Shown: positions 13,715-16,426 of the stretch, in pieces
Layout of the letters: each line of letters starts with the position of its first letter
Position numbering within the stretch: the stretch's first letter is position 1
DNA from: an uncultured Eubacteriales bacterium
GTDB lineage: Bacteria > Bacillota > Clostridia > Oscillospirales > Oscillospiraceae
NCBI GenBank assembly: GCA_900553545.1
Contig: USDP01000018.1
Span: 1-16,426 of the forward strand
Direction of reading: 5' to 3'
DNA length: 16,426 nt
The notes under the pieces: model-generated
What the model was told of the DNA's origin: nothing
The model's database searches: none
Seen by the model: only the letters and a program-made list of their open reading frames with translations
Translations under genes and position numbers: made by a program

Positions 13715-15384
13715 ATGAAGCGATGGCTGAGTCTGCTGTTGGCGCTGTGTTTGTGTGTGGTGGTCATGCTGGCGCTCTGTGCGAGCGTTTCAGCGAAAAG
13801 TGAGTGCCGGTTATATGACATGACCTTGAAAACGGAAAGCGGCGAAGTGCTGGATCAAATCAAAAATGGTCACTTTTGGGTTACGGTTTCCGCGAAAAAG
13901 ACCGGCAATCTGAACGCGACAATTTTGCTGGCGACATATGACAGCGCCGGACGCTATTTGGGCCTTTATACGATGCGGGCCAACGTCCCGACCGGGACAG
14001 TCTATGAGCTTGGCGCGCTGGTCGATAATACGGATGGAAAAATTGTGACGATGAAAGCGTTTGCGGTCGATTCTTTGTCTGGGGGCCGTCCGCTTGGCGA
14101 TTCCATTGAATATGGAAAGCGTTCGTACACGATCGAGACTGGTGAAATGGGCCGCCCGATGCTCTGCTGGCGCGACGGGACGACAGAACCGGCCACGCCG
14201 ATCCAGAGCTATGATGACGGAGTATCCGGCTCAGATCTCTGGTCGGAAAGCGGCATGAGTGCTGATCAAAAGCTGGCACTCTATGTCAACGGCCGATATG
14301 AGGGAATGATCCGCTTGGGCGACATGATCGCGTATGGTTTGCCCGGACGGTTGACGGAGGTCTATTCAGACCGGATCGTGATGATTGATACGTTCCTTGC
14401 GCAGGTGCGCGCAGTGCGGAAGCGGAATTCTCCACTGACGGAAAGCTGCTGTTCCCGGCGCAGATTGCGCTGAACGACTGGGATGATGCGGTGACGCATG
14501 ATGCCAATGATAGCAGCGCAGTGCGCGTCTGCTCCCTGCGCAATGGCAGCGAAGACTATCCCTATGATGTCGGCGATTATGTGCTGGTTTGGGGAAATAC
14601 AACAGGAAATAATAGCGTAGAAGACTCTGGAAAGCTGACAGCAGTTACAAACATCATAGGCCGTCCCGAGGAATTTACCGGTTCACAGACGGTCATTTGG
14701 AGCTATAGTCAACGCACGATCGATGGCAAAGACTATTTGGAATCGTGCAAATACAAACTGGATGAAGCCGATACCAAGACTAGCGAGCATACATGGTTCC
14801 TCGACCCGTATGGCTATCTGATCGGCAGCATTGGTAAGAGCGCTGACAGTGAAAGTAAGGACTTTATTCTCATCAGCGGCAGTGCCTATTATGCGTTGCT
14901 TAGAGATACCAATGGCGTTCAGTACTATGCCATCACCCTGCCAATTCTTGATAGTGAAAGCAACTCTGCGACTATCAAAACCACTAAGCCATATATTGCT
15001 ACTGTATTGTCAAATATAAATAATTCCGATAAACTATTCTATATCAAGTATGAAAATGGATTTGCGATAGAGCTGGTAGAAATCGGGACCCACGATAGCG
15101 GGTATATTGTCTATAACGATGAAAACCAAGCTGGAACAACCGTTGCTGGTATTTTCAGTTATGACATGGTCAACAATTTATCCGCCGTCAAATTTGAAGG
15201 TGCATCATACTACAATAATATTCTTTGTACAGTAGATGGGGTTTACCGTTATTATATCGGTGTAGATACAACAATTAATGGTAATCTGATCTCAGGTCAA
15301 ATTGAAAATAGTGTTTACATTCTCTTCAATAGCTCGGGAGTAGTTAGTACCGTTTATGTTGCGAATCCCCCTGTCAATTCTTGA
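13715..15384 (+). pseudogene. Secreted surface-type protein, split by a frameshift
   Basis: Two open frames look like one gene. The first (13715-14473, from the ATG spaced nine bases after GGAG; another ATG at 13709 is too close) has a signal peptide (to ASVSA), an Ig-like stretch found in clostridial SLH-type surface proteins (TILLATYDSAGRYLGLYTM, ELGALVDNTDGK), then LALYVNGRYEGM and RIVMIDTFLAQV before dissolving into an Arg-rich tail. The second (ending at 15384) continues the sense from about 14407: AEFSTDGKLLFPAQIALNDW, then VRVCSLRNGSEDYPYDVGDYVLVWG. The downstream frame is open only after a stop at 14386-14388, so the shift lies between 14389 and 14473 and equals one lost base. Intact length would be about 556 residues. 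There are no SLH repeats at the C-terminus. The second half is strikingly AT-rich. No family assigned. Confidence 0.7.
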
Positions 15385-15403
15385 TATATAAGTTCAAAAA
15401 CAG

Positions 15404-15440
15404 AACGCAGCTCGTCATGGGACGGGCTGCGTTTGTTTTA
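15404..15440. terminator. Bidirectional terminator between the surface pseudogene and the small gene at 15415-15765
   Basis: Stem 15404-15416 (AACGCAGCTCGTC) / 15421-15433 (GACGGGCTGCGTT), 13 pairs with one G-T wobble, loop ATGG, then TGTTTT on the + strand. On the - strand the hairpin contains the stop codon of the leftward gene and is followed by a T5 run (15400-15396). Confidence 0.85.
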
Positions 15441-15765
15441 GGTAGAGTTTGCCGTTGAATTGTATGGGGATGAGGTCGAGGAGGTTTTCGATTTGAGGGA
15501 GGGGCTGGGACGGATCGTATGGGACGAGATCGGGCGGCGAGAGCGTGAAGACGCTCTGCGGCGTGATGGGCAGGGCCCGGTTCGAGACGCGCGTCTGCAG
15601 GCGCCATTTGCCGTTCTCCGGGCAGAACGGCCCGAGGCTCCGCCCATCGCAATAGAGCCGCGGCGCGTCCGGCCCGGATCGCGCGCAGACGGCGTCGATC
15701 ACCCAATAGAGTCCGTCCGCCCCGACGCGGCACTCCCCTGTTCCCTGTTCCAGCTCAAAGCGCAT
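15415..15765 (-). CDS. Hypothetical protein of 116 residues
   Basis: A soluble protein of 116 residues with no signal peptide and no membrane segment. It starts MRFELEQGTGECRVGADGLYW, has four cysteines scattered through the first half (C12, C27, C39, C48) and ends in a proline-rich segment (SPPDLVPYDPSQPLP). A short wall-free run such as CDGRSLGPFCPENGKWRLQTRVS suggests a compact beta fold. I have no firm family for it. The ATG at 15765 has GGAGG eight bases upstream, but that sequence is also the 3' arm of the mazF terminator. The codon use is normal for the genome. An overlapping frame (15374-15733) gives an Arg/Ala-rich shadow and is less likely. Confidence 0.6.
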   Translation of the reverse strand: MRFELEQGTGECRVGADGLYWVIDAVCARSGPDAPRLYCDGRSLGPFCPENGKWRLQTRVSNRALPITPQSVFTLSPPDLVPYDPSQPLPQIENLLDLIPIQFNGKLYLKQTQPVP

Positions 15766-15806
15766 AAAAACCGCCTCCGCAAAAGATTATGCGGAGGCGG
15801 CCTTTT
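15766..15806. terminator. Terminator after mazF, overlapping the next gene's ribosome site
   Basis: Perfect 10-bp stem CCGCCTCCGC (15771-15780) / GCGGAGGCGG (15791-15800) with a 10-base loop; T5 follows on the - strand (15770-15766) and CCTTTT on the + strand. It begins four bases after the mazF stop. Read leftward, its 3' arm carries GGAGG, the Shine-Dalgarno of the 116-residue gene. Confidence 0.88.
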
Positions 15807-16161
15807 ATATGCCCGTGAGGCCGAAGCTGACGGCGATGGCCGAGTCGACCTGATTCATGACGCTCTCGTCCGCGTGGCCCATGTGCTCGCGCAGACGGCG
15901 TTTGTCGATGGTACGGATCTGCTCGAGCAGGACGACGGAGTCCTTATACAGCCCCACGTCGTGCCCGGCGAGCGAAATGTGCGTCGGGAGCCGCGCCTTG
16001 CCGGTCTGGCTGGTGATGGCGGCGGCGATGACCGTGGGAGAATGTTTGTTGCCGGTGTCGTTCTGAACGATGAGCACGGGGCGTGTGCCGCCCTGCTCGC
16101 TGCCGACCACCGGGCTGAGATCGGCATAGAAAATATCGCCGCGTTTCACGTTGGTATCCAT
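15805..16161 (-). CDS. MazF/PemK-family endoribonuclease toxin (EndoA-like)
   Basis: A 118-residue protein, close to the 116 residues of B. subtilis EndoA. The PemK/MazF fold is clear: VKRGDIFYADLSPVVGSEQ, then GGTRPVLIVQNDTGNKHSPTVI with the catalytic R27, AAITS with T50, LPTHI, and the C-terminal VLLEQIRTIDKRRL. These enzymes cut single-stranded RNA at short motifs and arrest translation. I chose the ATG at 16161 (MDTNVKRGD), with GGAG ten bases upstream; an in-frame GTG at 16170 is too close to it. It follows alr, as in B. subtilis, but the 122 bases between hold no antitoxin gene of the ndoAI/mazE type that I can find. A terminator follows directly. Confidence 0.93.
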   Translation of the reverse strand: MDTNVKRGDIFYADLSPVVGSEQGGTRPVLIVQNDTGNKHSPTVIAAAITSQTGKARLPTHISLAGHDVGLYKDSVVLLEQIRTIDKRRLREHMGHADESVMNQVDSAIAVSFGLTGI

Positions 16162-16283
16162 TCGCTTCACACTCCGTGGAAAGTAGTAGGCGTGGGCCGC
16201 GCCCGCGTTCTACCGGTAGTTTCCCACGCGGCGGACGGATTTATACCGCCTGGCAATGCTCTCATTCCATTCTATGCCGCCCG
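16162..16283 (-). promoter_or_regulatory. alr-mazF intergenic region with a 10-bp palindrome
   Basis: 122 bases without a recognisable gene. It contains a perfect palindrome CTACCGGTAG (16210-16219), and larger imperfect inverted repeats flank it (GTGGG / CCCAC at about 16220 and 16193). This may be a structured mRNA leader or an operator for mazF; nothing proves either. No clear sigma-A promoter is seen. Confidence 0.3.
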
Positions 16284-16426
16284 TCAGACGATGTACTGCA
16301 AAATCTGCGAAGGACGGCCATTTTCCGTGTAAAAACGCGGGATGCGCTTGTTCACGAAGCAGAGTACCTCGTAAGGAATGGTGCCGAGCGCATCGGACAC
16401 GCGCTCGCACGGGATGAGCGCGCCCG
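16284..16426 (-). CDS. alr: Alanine racemase, C-terminal end only
   Basis: The last 46 residues of a PLP-dependent alanine racemase, which supplies D-alanine for peptidoglycan. The stretch VSDALGTIPYEVLCFVNKRIPRFY is the typical Alr C-terminus (LGTxPYEVLC...RVPR.Y), followed by a short tail ENGRPSQILQYIV and TGA at 16286-16284. The rest lies right of the window. The alr-mazF order is the classical Bacillota arrangement and supports both calls. Confidence 0.9.
   Translation of the reverse strand, partial: GALIPCERVSDALGTIPYEVLCFVNKRIPRFYTENGRPSQILQYIV

Noticed and set aside
14389..14473. Programmed -1 ribosomal frameshift in the surface protein gene
   Set aside because: The direction (-1) would fit, but there is no X XXY YYZ slippery heptamer and no obvious stimulatory hairpin; a one-base loss or a sequencing error is simpler.
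15374..15733. A 119-codon - strand frame overlapping the 116-residue gene
   Set aside because: Arg/Ala/Pro-rich composition, no ribosome site, and it reads through the terminator hairpin at 15404-15433.
16168..16170. GTG start for mazF adding three residues
   Set aside because: It sits only one base after the GGAG site; the ATG at 16161 has normal spacing and gives the usual family length.
16210..16410. A 66-codon - strand frame as a mazF antitoxin
   Set aside because: It mostly overlaps the alr C-terminus in another frame, is not antitoxin-like, and has no good ribosome site.

Overview
The window looks like chromosomal DNA of a G+C-rich, spore-forming member of the Clostridia (Bacillota), most likely of the Oscillospiraceae/Ruminococcaceae type. 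I infer this from three sporulation genes (yqfC, yqfD, ylbJ), the MurT/GatD pair, the alr-mazF order, an SLH-domain wall protein, and strong GGAGG-type ribosome binding sites on a genome that is about 60-70% G+C by eye. I saw no tRNA, rRNA, CRISPR array, transposase or phage gene. No stretch longer than about 150 bases lacks a gene or a recognisable signal.

Layout. (1) 1-2282, leftward: yqfC-yqfD-phoH, with overlapping stop/start codons; phoH runs off the window. (2) 2348-3642, rightward: ylbJ, then a small Cys-rich protein. This unit is divergent from yqfC across a short palindrome that may carry sporulation promoters, and it ends at a hairpin terminator at 3656-3685. (3) 7122-3696, leftward: a four-gene operon of a membrane-anchored helix-hairpin-helix (ComEA-like) protein, an OmpR-type response regulator, a sensor kinase and a double-GerMN lipoprotein. 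(4) 7233-9256, rightward: a membrane-anchored D-Ala-D-Ala carboxypeptidase and a family-4 uracil-DNA glycosylase, overlapping by ATGA. (5) 11400-9320, leftward: exodeoxyribonuclease III and an SLH-SH3-NlpC/P60 wall hydrolase, also overlapping by ATGA. (6) 11543-13649, rightward: murT-gatD, the lipid II amidation enzyme. (7) 13715-15384, rightward: a secreted surface-type protein split by a frameshift, with an AT-rich second half. (8) 16426-15415, leftward: the end of alr, a MazF-type toxin without a visible antitoxin, a terminator, and a small hypothetical gene whose Shine-Dalgarno sequence lies inside that terminator.

The main theme is the cell envelope: peptidoglycan trimming (DacF-like), wall hydrolysis (NlpC/P60), lipid II amidation (MurT/GatD), D-alanine supply (Alr), and an envelope-sensing two-component system with a lipoprotein partner. 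Two base-excision-repair enzymes are each translationally coupled to one of the wall enzymes. Most of the window is ordinary core genome. The parts most worth a second look are the HHH-RR-HK-GerMN operon, the odd start of the kinase, the frameshifted AT-rich surface gene, and the RBS-in-terminator arrangement downstream of mazF. I found no system that I can call undescribed with confidence.
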